DNA of 52,230 nt from an uncultured Clostridia bacterium (lineage in GTDB: Bacteria; Bacillota; Clostridia; TANB77; CAG-508): assembly GCA_947306755.1 (NCBI GenBank), contig CAMZHI010000006.1, positions 1 through 52,230 of the forward strand, read 5' to 3'. A model generated the notes under the pieces. It searched no databases and had not been told where the DNA came from. It saw nothing but the letters and a program-made list of their open reading frames with translations. Both the position numbers and the translations under genes were made by a program. Position 1 is the first letter of the stretch; the number at the start of each line of letters is the position of its first letter. Below are positions 36,160 through 45,728 of this stretch, piece after piece.

Positions 36160-37314
36160 CTATCTTCCATCAATAACATTAGGTTGGTATTCATCTGTTT
36201 TCTGTATAGTTTTATTATAGATACTTTCTTTTTCTAAAACTATACCCCATGCTTGACAAACAGCTTCTTGACCAAAATATGTAGTGATTTCTTCATAATT
36301 AATTTCTTTTACAAAACTCATTATAGTAGCTACCATTTCTTGATTAAACTCTGTTGTTGTACGATATACATATGTTTTCCATAGACGTTGTGAATTAACC
36401 ATTGTTTTCTTCAGATCAGATACATACCCAGGCATAGCAGATATATATTTAATTTTGCCTCTATCTAATACACTTATTGTCTTCCATTCTGGATCTAGAA
36501 TTAGTGTACAATTAGGTGTAGTTATGTCCACTGCAACTACTGCATGATTTCCTTTTATTTTTTCTTTTATATCATATTCTTCTAGTGATTCTTCTTTAGA
36601 ATATAAAAATGTGTTTACCACTCTAGCGTTAAAATCTGGATTTATAACATTTAGTTTAGCAACCATATCATCGGCTTTATGTCTACATACGCCCTTTCCC
36701 CCACTATAAAAATACAATCTTTCATATCCAAAATATTCGTTTACTTGTATTGAATTTTGCTCTCTATTATTTTTTTGTGATTCTTTTGCTATGTCGAACA
36801 TTATTTTTACAAGAATTTGAAAGTCTGTTAAGTTCATTGAATTAATTATTTCAGCATATTTTTGAATATACTCATTATATTCATCTAAACTATCTTCTAC
36901 AATTCTTTCATTTTTCTCTCTAAAGCTATCATTTTTTAATGCAGATAATTTTATCATATATGGGGGTATCATAGCCATAGATAGCATAATTGGTATTGCA
37001 TCTTTTTTTACCTTATATTTCATCCTTTCCTTGATTCCTTTTTGTTTACATCCTGTTTCTGATATTACATCAATTTCTCTCATTTTTGGTAAGTAACTAT
37101 TATAGTCATATCTGTGTTTTGCATATAATTCTAACCATTCTCCCTTTTCAAATAATTGCTTTGCATCTTGCCTTCTTATATTTCTTGGAACATACTTATA
37201 ATATATATCATAACCATATTCTATGTAAATTTGATCATACATTTTGTCTTTTACTAATTGTTTGCAACGCTTTCTTGTTTGTAACTGTTTTTTTATCTGT
37301 TCAATCAAATTCAT
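36160..37314 (-). CDS. transglutaminase-like cysteine protein, function unknown
   Basis: This 384-aa protein has no clear signal peptide. A lysine-rich helical first half is followed by a papain/transglutaminase-like core with a possible Cys-His-Asp triad: GGKGVCRHKADDMVAKL (Cys), KIKGNHAVVAVDIT (His) and TLILDPEWKTISVLD (Asp). This pattern is used by bacterial transglutaminase-like peptidases. The C-terminus has YFGQEAVCQAWG. It lies directly upstream of tex (13 nt), probably one transcript. I do not recognise a named family member; the triad is a proposal from motif spacing. Confidence 0.65.
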   Translation of the reverse strand: MNLIEQIKKQLQTRKRCKQLVKDKMYDQIYIEYGYDIYYKYVPRNIRRQDAKQLFEKGEWLELYAKHRYDYNSYLPKMREIDVISETGCKQKGIKERMKYKVKKDAIPIMLSMAMIPPYMIKLSALKNDSFREKNERIVEDSLDEYNEYIQKYAEIINSMNLTDFQILVKIMFDIAKESQKNNREQNSIQVNEYFGYERLYFYSGGKGVCRHKADDMVAKLNVINPDFNARVVNTFLYSKEESLEEYDIKEKIKGNHAVVAVDITTPNCTLILDPEWKTISVLDRGKIKYISAMPGYVSDLKKTMVNSQRLWKTYVYRTTTEFNQEMVATIMSFVKEINYEEITTYFGQEAVCQAWGIVLEKESIYNKTIQKTDEYQPNVIDGR

Positions 37315-37503
37315 TCCGTAATTACTCTCCTTTTATTAAAAATACTGCTAGTAGCTATTTTTTATTTTTAATTTTTTTCTTTAACATATCAATGATTCTT
37401 ATATAAAATATATCATATAATTGGAGAAAATGGAAGAGAAATGTAAATATTTTATATACAACCATTTGTGAGAATTTACAATGTTGGTGCAAAATTAATT
37501 AAC

Positions 37504-37532
37504 TTGAATTTTTTTGTCGAATATGATAAAAT
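37504..37532 (+). promoter_or_regulatory. promoter of the SPFH operon
   Basis: TTGAAT, a 17-nt spacer and TAAAAT end 33 nt before the first start codon (AGGAG between). Confidence 0.7.
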
Positions 37533-37565
37533 AATTGTATAAAAATTAAAGATAGGAGAATAAAA

Positions 37566-38711
37566 ATGGCTATTGTTGATGTAATTAAATATGATGGAAA
37601 ACCAAATGTTATGGCATGGAAATATCCTAGCCAAGAATTAGGAACATGGACACAAATTATTGTTAACGAATCTCAAGAAGTTGTATTTTTAAAAGAAGGT
37701 CAAATTCTTGATATTTTAGGTCCTGGTAGACATACATTATCTACCGAAAATATCCCAATTTTAAGTAAATTAATTAATTTACCATTCGGTGGTAAATCTC
37801 CTTTTACAGCAGAAGTATGGTATATCAATAAAGCATTTGCTTTAGATGTAAAATGGGGTACTGCTCCTGCAATACAATTAGAAGATCCAAAATATCATGT
37901 ATTTATACCTGTAACAGCATATGGACAATTTGGAATTCAGGTGAATGATTCTAAATTATTTTTGACTAAATTAGTTGGAACTCTTCCTTCTTTTGATCAT
38001 GATGTCATGGTAAAATACTTTAGAGGTTTATTTGTATCAAATGTAAAAAATGTTATTAGTGAATACTTAATTAAAAAAGAAATTTCTATTTTGGAAGTCA
38101 ATGCTTATATATCTGAAATATCATCTGCCTTAGAAGAAAAGTTAAAACCTCAACTTGAAGAATATGGAATAAAATTAGCTAATTTCTATGTTATGTCTAT
38201 TGAAGCGCCAGAAGAAGACTCTGCAGTAAAAAAATTAAAAGATGCTTTAGCAAGAAAAGCCGAAATGAATATTGTTGGATATGATTATCAATCTGCTAGA
38301 TCTTTTGATACTCTTGAAGCAGCTGCAAAAAATGAAGGAACAGGCTCTGGTTTTGTAAATGCAGGAATTGGTCTTGGTATGGGGCTTGGCTTAGGCGGTC
38401 AATTTGGTAATCAAATGGGAAATATATCTTCTAAAATGGATACAAATATTAAAGAACCAATAAATAAAATAAAATGCAGTAACTGTGGAACTGATGTTGA
38501 TTCAACATTAAAATTCTGCCCAGAATGTGGAAATCCATTAGGTAATTATTGTAAAAAATGTGGCGCCAAACTAATAGCTGGCAAAAAATTCTGTCCTGAA
38601 TGTGGTGCTCCTCAAATTATTACTTGTCCAAAATGTCATGCAGAAATATCAGATAATTCAAAATTCTGTCCTGAATGTGGAGAAAATCTAGGAGGTGTAA
38701 AGCATGAATAA
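37566..38711 (+). CDS. SPFH-domain protein with C-terminal zinc ribbons (YdjI-like)
   Basis: This 381-aa protein has an N-terminal SPFH/virion-core-like domain (residues about 1-260) with QEVVFLKEGQILDILGPGRH. A Gly-rich linker follows (GMGLGLGGQFGNQMGN). Then come three CxxC...CxxC zinc-ribbon units: CSNCGTDVDSTLKFCPECG, CKKCGAKLIAGKKFCPECG and CPKCHAEISDNSKFCPECG. This matches the YdjI-type proteins of Firmicutes, which in Bacillus are linked to membrane-stress (PspA) genes. Its stop overlaps the start of the next membrane-protein gene, so the set is coupled. No PspA gene lies beside it here. Confidence 0.9.
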   Translation: MAIVDVIKYDGKPNVMAWKYPSQELGTWTQIIVNESQEVVFLKEGQILDILGPGRHTLSTENIPILSKLINLPFGGKSPFTAEVWYINKAFALDVKWGTAPAIQLEDPKYHVFIPVTAYGQFGIQVNDSKLFLTKLVGTLPSFDHDVMVKYFRGLFVSNVKNVISEYLIKKEISILEVNAYISEISSALEEKLKPQLEEYGIKLANFYVMSIEAPEEDSAVKKLKDALARKAEMNIVGYDYQSARSFDTLEAAAKNEGTGSGFVNAGIGLGMGLGLGGQFGNQMGNISSKMDTNIKEPINKIKCSNCGTDVDSTLKFCPECGNPLGNYCKKCGAKLIAGKKFCPECGAPQIITCPKCHAEISDNSKFCPECGENLGGVKHE

Positions 38712-39075
38712 AAATAAAATCCTACTCTTAACAATTGCGCTTATTATTGTATTGGCATTTAGTTGTTTACTTTTCTTTGGTACAGGATCATATCCAAAAG
38801 CTGGTATACAAATATCATCTTTTATATTTATTTTATTAGATGAATTGGTTACTTACGGCATAGTTTTATACTTATCTCAATATAAACCAGATACATTTTC
38901 AACAGCTGGATTAGCAAGCATAACATTTATATATGTTGCTTTCTCTCTAGCTGTAAACATATTGTTTAAATCACTATTTTCTACAGTAAAAGCAATTTTA
39001 ATATGGAATTTTAGTCTTTTACTTATTTATATTTTTATTGTTTTTATTGTATTATTATTTAAAAAGGAGAAATAA
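38704..39075 (+). CDS. four-helix membrane protein of the SPFH operon
   Basis: This 123-aa protein is almost entirely hydrophobic, with four predicted helices (about 5-25, 35-58, 68-88, 97-118). No motif is recognised. Its ATG overlaps the last codons of the SPFH gene, and AGGAGG within that gene serves as its ribosome site. It resembles in position the small membrane proteins of ydjGHI-like operons. A membrane partner for the SPFH protein is inference. Confidence 0.75.
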   Translation: MNKNKILLLTIALIIVLAFSCLLFFGTGSYPKAGIQISSFIFILLDELVTYGIVLYLSQYKPDTFSTAGLASITFIYVAFSLAVNILFKSLFSTVKAILIWNFSLLLIYIFIVFIVLLFKKEK

Positions 39076-39077
39076 CT

Positions 39078-39713
39078 ATGGATAACAAAGGAAAATGGTA
39101 TTTTTCTACCTGGTTTATTGTATTATCTATGATTTGTTTTTGGCCAGTTGGAGTAACTTTGCTTTTATTTAGAATTATTGGAAAACAAAAATCCTTTAAA
39201 TTTATAACATATTCTATGTTGGTAACAGGAATTATATTATTATTTTTTTCTATAGCAATAGTTTTAACATCTTTAGGTGAAGATACTTTTAATGATACTT
39301 TTATAGGTTCTATAGCTGTTTTATTTATCCCAGGTATACTATTAACCATATTTGGATTTAAAAGACAGAAAAAAATGAAAGTATATGAAAAATATCTTGA
39401 TTATATAAGTTTAAAAAATACTATTTCTATTACTGAATTGTGTGGTAAAATAGGCACTACTTCTGATATAGTCTTAAAAACATTAAGAGAAATGATTTCA
39501 AAAGGTCTAATAGATGCTTACATTAACGAATCTGAATATTTAGTTTTGAAGGATTCATCCGTAAACTATAATTATTCTGGAAACAATTATTATCCAAGCA
39601 AGGAAGAAATAGTTGTAGTAAAATGCAAAGAATGCGGTGCAAAAAACAAAATAGCTATTGGAAAACCAAAAGAATGTGAGTATTGTGGTACAATCTTAAA
39701 TGCGACAAAATAA
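39078..39713 (+). CDS. membrane protein with winged-helix-like and zinc-ribbon ends
   Basis: This 211-aa protein has about three N-terminal helices (residues about 9-95). A soluble segment follows that looks like a helix-turn-helix module (ISITELCGKIGTTSDIVLKT, then MISKGLIDAYI). A C-terminal zinc ribbon reads CKECGAKNKIAIGKPKECEYCG. It follows the previous gene by 2 nt with its own AAGGAG. The mix of membrane anchor, PCI/winged-helix-like fold and zinc ribbon echoes the SPFH partner and suggests an envelope-stress complex; the function is not known. Confidence 0.75.
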   Translation: MDNKGKWYFSTWFIVLSMICFWPVGVTLLLFRIIGKQKSFKFITYSMLVTGIILLFFSIAIVLTSLGEDTFNDTFIGSIAVLFIPGILLTIFGFKRQKKMKVYEKYLDYISLKNTISITELCGKIGTTSDIVLKTLREMISKGLIDAYINESEYLVLKDSSVNYNYSGNNYYPSKEEIVVVKCKECGAKNKIAIGKPKECEYCGTILNATK

Positions 39714-39741
39714 GTCTTAAATTTTTAATTTAAGACTTATT
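39709..39741. terminator. bidirectional terminator between the SPFH operon and the ABC-F gene
   Basis: Fourteen-base perfect arms (AATAAGTCTTAAAT and its complement) enclose a 5-nt loop. It lies between convergent stop codons. Confidence 0.85.
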
Positions 39742-39745
39742 CTTA

Positions 39746-41329
39746 TTATTCTATTCCTAAGTATTCATTATATGTTACTTCCCTATCTACTAGCTCTCCA
39801 TTAGCTTTTATATCAATAATTCTATTTGCAACAGTTTGAGTTAATTCATGGTCATGAGATGTAAATAAAATATTTCCTTTAAATCTTTTCATACCTTCAT
39901 TAACTGATGTAATACTTTCCATATCTAAATGGTTTGTTGGTTCATCAAATATTAAAAAGTTTGCACCTGATAGCATCATCTTTGATAATACACATCTTAC
40001 CTTTTCCCCACCAGATATCACTCTTGCTTTTTTTAACGCTTCTTCTCCTGAAAATAACATTCTACCTAAAAAGCTTCTTACATAAGTTTCATCTGGATCT
40101 TTTGAATATTTTCTAAGCCACTCTGTAAGATTTTCATCTGTTTCAAACAAATAATTATTATCCTTAGGGAAATATGTATGAGAAATAGTTTGACCCCAAA
40201 TGATTTCACCATTATCTGGCTCAATTTCTCCTTCTATTATTTGAAATAAAACTGTTTTTGCAAGTTCATTATCTGCTAAAAATGCTATTTTATCATCTGG
40301 CTTTACAGTAAATGTAACATTATCTAATATCTTTTCTCCATTAATGGTTTTAGATATATTTTTAACCTGTAATATATCTTTTCCAGGCTCTCTATCTGGT
40401 TTAAAATCAACATATGGATATTTTCTATTTGAAGGTTTTATCTCTTCTAATTGAATTTTTTCTAAGGTCTTTTTTCTAGAAGTTGCTTGTTTTGATTTAG
40501 ACGCATTTGCGCTAAACCTAGCAATAAACTCTTGTAATTCTTTAATTTTTTCTTCTTTCTTTTTATTTTGTTCTCTTGCTTGTCTTAATGCAAGTTGACT
40601 TGATTCATACCAGAAATCATAGTTTCCAGGATATACTGTTATTTTTCCAAAATCAACATCTGCAATATATGTACAAACTTTATTTAGAAAATATCTATCA
40701 TGTGATACAACAATAACAGTATTTTCATAATTAATTAGAAACTCCTGCAACCAATTTATACTTTTTAAATCTAAGTCATTTGTAGGCTCATCTAAAAGCA
40801 AAATATCAGGATTTCCAAATAAACTTTGTGCTAATAATACTTTAACCTTATCTTTTGCTTCTATTTCTTTCATTAATTTATAATGTAGTTCAGGTGCAAT
40901 TCCTAAATCATTTAAAAGCATTGCGCTATCTGATTCAGCATTCCATCCATCTAGTTCAGCAAATCTCTCTTCAAGTTTTGCAGCTTTCATTCCATCTTCT
41001 TCTGAAAAATCAGGTTTAGAATAAATTGCATCTTTTTCTTTCATAATATCATATAATTCTTTATTTCCCATAATTACAGTATCTATAACTGTATATTCTT
41101 CATATGCAAAGTGGTCTTGTTTTAATACAGATATTCTTTCACCTTTATCTAAAGTAACATCACCTTTACTTGGCTCTAGCTCTCCTGATAAAACCTTAAG
41201 GAAAGTTGACTTTCCAGCTCCATTTGCACCAATAATTCCATAACAATTTCCTTTGGTAAATTTTATATTTACATCTTCAAATAATACTCTTTTTCCAAAT
41301 CTAATTGTAACTCCATTTGCTGATAACAT
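39746..41329 (-). CDS. ABC-F family ATPase (YbiT/YkpA-like)
   Basis: This 527-aa soluble protein has two ATP-binding cassettes in tandem and no membrane part. Cassette 1 has GIIGANGAGKSTFLKVLSGE and ILLLDEPTNDLDLKSINWLQ. A basic linker follows (FSANASKSKQATSRKKTLEK). Cassette 2 has a degenerate P-loop region (IAFLADNELAKTVLFQ), then ISGGEKVRCVLSKMML and FLIFDEPTNHLDMESI. ABC-F proteins bind the ribosomal E site. The close match to the YbiT/YkpA branch suggests a housekeeping translation factor, not an antibiotic-resistance type. The second P-loop lacks the usual GxGKS/T; this departure is common in YbiT relatives. GGAGGAAG precedes the ATG. Confidence 0.92.
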   Translation of the reverse strand: MLSANGVTIRFGKRVLFEDVNIKFTKGNCYGIIGANGAGKSTFLKVLSGELEPSKGDVTLDKGERISVLKQDHFAYEEYTVIDTVIMGNKELYDIMKEKDAIYSKPDFSEEDGMKAAKLEERFAELDGWNAESDSAMLLNDLGIAPELHYKLMKEIEAKDKVKVLLAQSLFGNPDILLLDEPTNDLDLKSINWLQEFLINYENTVIVVSHDRYFLNKVCTYIADVDFGKITVYPGNYDFWYESSQLALRQAREQNKKKEEKIKELQEFIARFSANASKSKQATSRKKTLEKIQLEEIKPSNRKYPYVDFKPDREPGKDILQVKNISKTINGEKILDNVTFTVKPDDKIAFLADNELAKTVLFQIIEGEIEPDNGEIIWGQTISHTYFPKDNNYLFETDENLTEWLRKYSKDPDETYVRSFLGRMLFSGEEALKKARVISGGEKVRCVLSKMMLSGANFLIFDEPTNHLDMESITSVNEGMKRFKGNILFTSHDHELTQTVANRIIDIKANGELVDREVTYNEYLGIE

Positions 41330-41378
41330 ATTTCTTCCTCCTTTGACTTTACTATTTTACTATAAAAACATTAAAAAA

Positions 41379-41410
41379 TCAAGCAAAATGAATTATATCA
41401 TTTTGCTTGA
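41379..41410 (-). terminator. terminator of the DUF378 gene
   Basis: Perfect 13-nt arms TCAAGCAAAATGA / TCATTTTGCTTGA are followed on the minus strand by TTTTTTAA. Confidence 0.85.
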
Positions 41411-41436
41411 TCTTATAATAAAATTTATAGAAATGC

Positions 41437-41462
41437 GTAGGGGCGATTTTAATCGCCCCTAC
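41437..41462. repeat. GGGCGATT hairpin repeat copy
   Basis: GTAGGGGCGATTTT is followed by AATCGCCCCTAC, a nearly perfect palindrome. It lies downstream of DUF378. Confidence 0.9.
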
Positions 41463-41515
41463 ATTTTCTCTACAAATTTTTGTTTTATTATTAATATTAG
41501 AAAGTATAATAAAGT

Positions 41516-41707
41516 TTAATCATCTACTAGTAAAAGCTTTATTCCCCATAATCCCGAAATACCAACTAATGCATAAACTATTCTTGAAAGCACACTCATT
41601 TCTCCAAAAATAGTTGCAACTAAATCAAATTTAAAAAATCCTATTAATCCCCAGTTAATTGCTCCTATTATAATTAACACAAGCGCAATCTTGTCTATTA
41701 TTTTCAT
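41516..41707 (-). CDS. DUF378 family small membrane protein
   Basis: This 63-aa protein has two membrane helices. The signature IGAINWGLIGFFKFDLV is characteristic of DUF378; the second helix is RIVYALVGISGLWGIKLL. The function of the family is unknown. AAGGAGG lies six bases before the ATG. It is a single-gene unit with its own terminator. Confidence 0.9.
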   Translation of the reverse strand: MKIIDKIALVLIIIGAINWGLIGFFKFDLVATIFGEMSVLSRIVYALVGISGLWGIKLLLVDD

Positions 41708-41876
41708 ACAAATCCTCCTTAAAAATATATGTTCATTAGTATTATATTCAAGTTTTATTTTTTTATACTTTTTTCTATTTTAATTTAACAAATTACCCTC
41801 TGGTATGATTTTAGAAATCGATATATTTATAAGTCCGGATAGTATTAATCTAAAAATTTACAATTCATTAAGATAA

Positions 41877-41900
41877 TGTAGGGGCGATTTTAATCGCCCG
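41877..41900. repeat. GGGCGATT hairpin repeat copy
   Basis: TGTAGGGGCGATTTT is followed by AATCGCCCG, in the same orientation as the copies at 41437 and 50619. Confidence 0.9.
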
Positions 41901-42067
41901 AAATATTAATTTAAGTAAAATCTTTACAGCATAATCAAAAATTTTGAAAAAACGCTTGAAAAATAACAAACATTTAAATATAGACACCAATAAACAAAAT
42001 ATCTAATCTGTTAAATTTGTTTTAGAAACATATTGTTCAAAATATAATGTATAATTGTATATTTTAG

Positions 42068-42092
42068 GCGGGCGATTAAAATCGCCCCTACA
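42068..42092. repeat. GGGCGATT hairpin repeat copy
   Basis: GCGGGCGATTAAAATCGCCC then CTACA, opposite in orientation to the copy at 41877. The two face each other 170 nt apart. Confidence 0.9.
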
Positions 42093-42225
42093 TTTTTCTA
42101 CCATTTTAGTCTATACCGAACTGTAACTTTGACTTATAAATATTTTTGTTATTTTTATTGTAATATTGTTTTACTTATTATATAATTTGTTTATAATATT
42201 TATACTGAAGAAGGAGATGATTATT

Positions 42226-43557
42226 TTGTCAAATAGGAGACGTCGTTTTCAGCCAAATTATAATATGGATGCTCTTACAATTGTTAAAAGAGTCTTAGAA
42301 ATTCTTATTTTAATATTTTTATTGATTTTTGTTTTTTCTTCTATCAAAATGAAAAACAATTTATCAAAACAAAATATATTAGCTGATAATATAAATAATT
42401 CTGAAACTAATGAGAATACTCAAATAGCTACAAATGATGAAAACAATCTCAATCTTGAAAGCAATTCCAATTCTGAAGATAATCAATCACAAGAGCAAAA
42501 AATTGAGTCTAAAGACACAACAATAAATATGGCTTTTACAGGTGACATTATGTGTCATAACACTATTTATAAAGATGCCTATAATTCAGAAAATCAAACT
42601 TATAATTTCTCATATCTTTTTGATGAAATAAAATATAATATTCAAACTGCAGATATCTCTGTTGGTAATATAGAAACTACTTTTTCTGGCAGTTCCAAAG
42701 GGTACAAAGGTTATCCCAAATTTAATACCCCTGAGAATTTGGCGTTGAATTTAAAAAAACTTGGCTTTGATGTTCTTACAACAGCAAATAACCATTGTTT
42801 AGATTACGGATATTCAGGATTAGAAAGTACTATTAACTTTATAGATGAGGCAGATATTGCTCATACTGGAACTTTTAAAACTGAGGAAGAACAAAATAAA
42901 ATTTTAATACAAAATGTAAAAGGTATTAATATTGCATTTTTAAGTTTTACTTATGGTACAAACGGAAATACTATTCCATCTGATAAATCTTATTGTGTTA
43001 ATATTATTGATAAAAACCTCATTCAAAAACAAATTGCAATTGCTAAAAATCAAAATCCTGATTTAATATGTGTTTCTATGCATTGGGGAACTGAATATCA
43101 AACTTCACCTAACAATGAACAAACTAATTTAGCCAACTTTTTATTTGAAAATGGTGCTGATATTATTATAGGAAATCATCCTCATGTATTGCAACCTATG
43201 GAAAAAAGAGAAATTACTTTATCTGATGGAACAACTAAAGATGGTTTTATAGTATATTCATTAGGAAATTTTTTAGCTGATCAATCAAAAAAGAATTCTC
43301 GTAGTTCTGTAATTCTAAATCTTAATATTTCAAAAAATGAAAACGGAAAAATTTCTATAAACACAGTAAAATATACCCCTATCTATATGTTTAAAGATAG
43401 TTCTAAATCCACAAATAAATTTAAAATTATAAATTTAAAAAACACTATTGCCGCATATGAAGCAGGCTATACGGAAGGAATTAATCAAGCAACATACTCT
43501 ACTTTAAAAAATGAATTATCAAATGTTCAAACACTTCTAGGAGATGAAATCAAATAA
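42226..43557 (+). CDS. CapA family metallophosphatase-like protein
   Basis: This 443-aa protein has a basic start (SNRRRRFQPNY), one membrane helix (about 20-40) and an Asn/Ser/Glu-rich linker. The extracytoplasmic CapA/PGA_cap domain has MAFTGDIMCHNTIY, VGNIETTFSG, LTTANNHCLDYGYSGL, VSMHWGTEYQ and IIIGNHPHVLQPMEK. These are the metal-binding blocks of the calcineurin-like CapA fold, linked to poly-gamma-glutamate or capsule handling. No other capsule gene is next to it. The TTG start at 42226 has GAAGGAG nine bases upstream; the in-frame ATG at 42217 abuts that site and is too close. A terminator follows at once. Confidence 0.9.
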   Translation: MSNRRRRFQPNYNMDALTIVKRVLEILILIFLLIFVFSSIKMKNNLSKQNILADNINNSETNENTQIATNDENNLNLESNSNSEDNQSQEQKIESKDTTINMAFTGDIMCHNTIYKDAYNSENQTYNFSYLFDEIKYNIQTADISVGNIETTFSGSSKGYKGYPKFNTPENLALNLKKLGFDVLTTANNHCLDYGYSGLESTINFIDEADIAHTGTFKTEEEQNKILIQNVKGINIAFLSFTYGTNGNTIPSDKSYCVNIIDKNLIQKQIAIAKNQNPDLICVSMHWGTEYQTSPNNEQTNLANFLFENGADIIIGNHPHVLQPMEKREITLSDGTTKDGFIVYSLGNFLADQSKKNSRSSVILNLNISKNENGKISINTVKYTPIYMFKDSSKSTNKFKIINLKNTIAAYEAGYTEGINQATYSTLKNELSNVQTLLGDEIK

Positions 43558-43593
43558 AAAACTGTAGATTCTAAAAAGAATCTACAGTTTTTT
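43556..43593. terminator. bidirectional terminator between capA and dnaI
   Basis: Sixteen-base arms (starting AAAAAACTGTAGATTC) enclose a 6-nt loop and carry T-runs at both ends. It sits between convergent genes. Confidence 0.9.
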
Positions 43594-44602
43594 ATTTGTA
43601 TAATCTTAAATCTTCTCCAAAGAAATAATAAATATCATAAAAACCAGCTATTCTAGAGCCAATTCTTTCCTCATAAACTTCAAAAATCTTCTCTATGCTT
43701 AAATTACTTGAAATAATTGTTCTAGTTAATCTATTATTTAAATTCAATGCTCTTGTATTAAGTATAGTAAACAATTCACTTAGTTTAAGGCTATTTTGAT
43801 ATTCAGTACCCAAATCATCAATTATTAATAAATCTGCTGTTAAAACTTGGTTATAAAAATCATTTGTGTCTGTAGTCTTATATTTTGTAAATTTGTTGTC
43901 AATAATTGTTTCTAATAAAACAGGTGCTGTTTGGTATAAAACTATCTTTCCTTGTTTAATAAGCTCATTTGCTATACAATTTGTCATATATGTCTTTCCA
44001 AGTCCTGTATTACCGGTAAAAAACAAATTTTTAGTATTTATATCATCAAATTTTTTTACAAAATTCATACTTGCATTTTTAATGTTTATTATATTTTCCC
44101 TAGGCGAAATGTTCATTTTATATTTTTTCTCATTAATTTCATCTGAAAATATATTTTCATTAAAATTATCAAAATTTTCTTTTTGTAAATTACTTAGATT
44201 TGATTTATTATATGAAATATCAATTAATTTTTGTTTTAAACAAGTACACATTTGAGTTTTCTGATTTTCAAATTTAATAAAACCAGTATCATTACATTTT
44301 GTACATTTATATTTTGGTTTAAGGAAATCTAAAGTTAATTTTTCTTTTTTTAATAATCTTACTTGTTCATTTTTTAATTTATTTAAATCATTATTAAATT
44401 TAGCTTCTGAATCATCTGTCATTTCATTTAATAAAATACTTTTTGTCTTATTTATAGACATTTTATTTATTTCATCTTCTATTTCTAAAAGCCTAGGTTG
44501 TTTATTATATAATTCTTTTTTCCTTTTTTCCAAATCAACCTCAGCTATCCTGCGTTGTTGTTCATATTCTACAAGTATATTATCTAAATCTCTATTTGGC
44601 AT
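43592..44602 (-). CDS. dnaI: DnaI/DnaC-like helicase loader
   Basis: This 336-aa AAA+ ATPase would load the replicative helicase. The N-terminal coiled-coil part (about 1-100) is followed by a zinc-binding segment YKCTKCNDTGFIKFENQK with MCTC. The ATPase core has Walker A FFTGNTGLGKTYMTN, Walker B DLLIIDDLGTEYQ and an arginine region VYEERIGSRI. The mix of zinc motif and AAA+ core is the DnaI/DnaC plan of Firmicutes. It lies 29 nt after the DnaD-like gene in the same direction, the usual pairing of helicase-loading proteins. Confidence 0.92.
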   Translation of the reverse strand: MPNRDLDNILVEYEQQRRIAEVDLEKRKKELYNKQPRLLEIEDEINKMSINKTKSILLNEMTDDSEAKFNNDLNKLKNEQVRLLKKEKLTLDFLKPKYKCTKCNDTGFIKFENQKTQMCTCLKQKLIDISYNKSNLSNLQKENFDNFNENIFSDEINEKKYKMNISPRENIINIKNASMNFVKKFDDINTKNLFFTGNTGLGKTYMTNCIANELIKQGKIVLYQTAPVLLETIIDNKFTKYKTTDTNDFYNQVLTADLLIIDDLGTEYQNSLKLSELFTILNTRALNLNNRLTRTIISSNLSIEKIFEVYEERIGSRIAGFYDIYYFFGEDLRLYK

Positions 44603-44631
44603 ATATAGTCCTTTCCTTAATCAAACTTTTA

Positions 44632-45615
44632 TTATGCATTTGAGGTTTCAGATGGTTTATTTGCATACAAAAAGCTTAAATTACTATATTCTCTTTGTTC
44701 AAAATTTTCTTTTTTAACTTGTTTATTAATTTCTTTTGTTTTCTTGTTTTTTTGTTTTCTTTCTTCTAAAAATTGGCTAACTTGTGCAGGTGTTCTTAAA
44801 TTTCTTTCATTCCAATCTTTTATAATATTGTTTATATATTCAAAACTTGCATTAGCACGTGAGGTAGTTTGTTTTAATGCTATTTCTATAATTGACATAT
44901 CATATTTATATTCATTAACCCATGTCTCAATATATGCTTCTTCATATTGAGTTAAACCGCTTCTTCTTCCAAGCTTTTTGGCTATATCTTTTTTCATTTT
45001 CATTAGCTTTTCTTGTTCTCTATAATAATTTTCTAAATCATCTAAATTTTTGACTTTATTTAATCCCCAACTTTCAGCAACAACTTGTACATAATTCTTA
45101 TGAAGTGCGGATTTTGAATAACAATAATCAAATAGATTAATCATAACCTGTTCATCAAAACCATACTTATCCATCCAAGTATCAATATCCGTATACCAAG
45201 TTGGCCCCATTATTCCTTGAAAATATGTGTTATTCAAATATTCCATTAATTTAATTCTTTGTTTGTTTTTTGAATTTTGAGCAATTTTTTCTTGACTACT
45301 TTGCATTTTTAAAATATATAAATCATGTAATGTTTTTTCTTGTAAATCTACTACCACAAATCCTGTTGGTTTTCTTAATATAAACCCTTCTTTTTCTAGG
45401 TATTTCATTCCTTCATTCATTACATTTATTGAAAGAGCGAGTTTTTTAGATAAATCATTTATATTAATATCCATATTATATTTTGATAAATAAACAAGAT
45501 ATAAATATATTTTTAAGTAATCTCCAGGCATCTTCCCAATATTGTTTGATAAAAATATATCTGGGATCTCTGTTGTAGAAAACATAATAGATTTGTCATT
45601 CTGTTCTAATTTCAT
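44632..45615 (-). CDS. DnaD-domain replication initiation protein
   Basis: This 327-aa cytoplasmic protein has an N-terminal winged-helix part (DYLKIYLYLVYLSKYNMDIN, then the wing FILRKPTGFVVVDL). Its C-terminal DnaD/DnaB module has RSGLTQYEEAYIETWVNEYK and the end motif YINNIIKDWNERNLRT, the conserved YxxxILxxW-like block. Such proteins remodel DNA at the origin and recruit the helicase with DnaI, which is encoded next. The start at 45615 follows AAGGTG by six bases; ATGs further upstream overlap that site. Whether it is DnaB or DnaD cannot be told from this sequence. Confidence 0.88.
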   Translation of the reverse strand: MKLEQNDKSIMFSTTEIPDIFLSNNIGKMPGDYLKIYLYLVYLSKYNMDININDLSKKLALSINVMNEGMKYLEKEGFILRKPTGFVVVDLQEKTLHDLYILKMQSSQEKIAQNSKNKQRIKLMEYLNNTYFQGIMGPTWYTDIDTWMDKYGFDEQVMINLFDYCYSKSALHKNYVQVVAESWGLNKVKNLDDLENYYREQEKLMKMKKDIAKKLGRRSGLTQYEEAYIETWVNEYKYDMSIIEIALKQTTSRANASFEYINNIIKDWNERNLRTPAQVSQFLEERKQKNKKTKEINKQVKKENFEQREYSNLSFLYANKPSETSNA

Positions 45616-45728
45616 ATCCATCACCTTGACAAATTATATCATTTTTTTACAAAATTTCAAGATTAAATTTTGATTTTGTAGTATAATGCTTAAGTAAAGA
45701 AAAAATATAATTAGATTTGGGAGCATTT

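Larger units (their letters stand above)
41708..42225. other. 518-nt intergenic region
   Basis: It contains two copies of the GGGCGATT repeat (41877-41900 and 42068-42092) and very AT-rich sequence between. I see no gene, tRNA or clear riboswitch. A promoter for capA must lie near its right end, but no good box pair was found. Confidence 0.7.
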
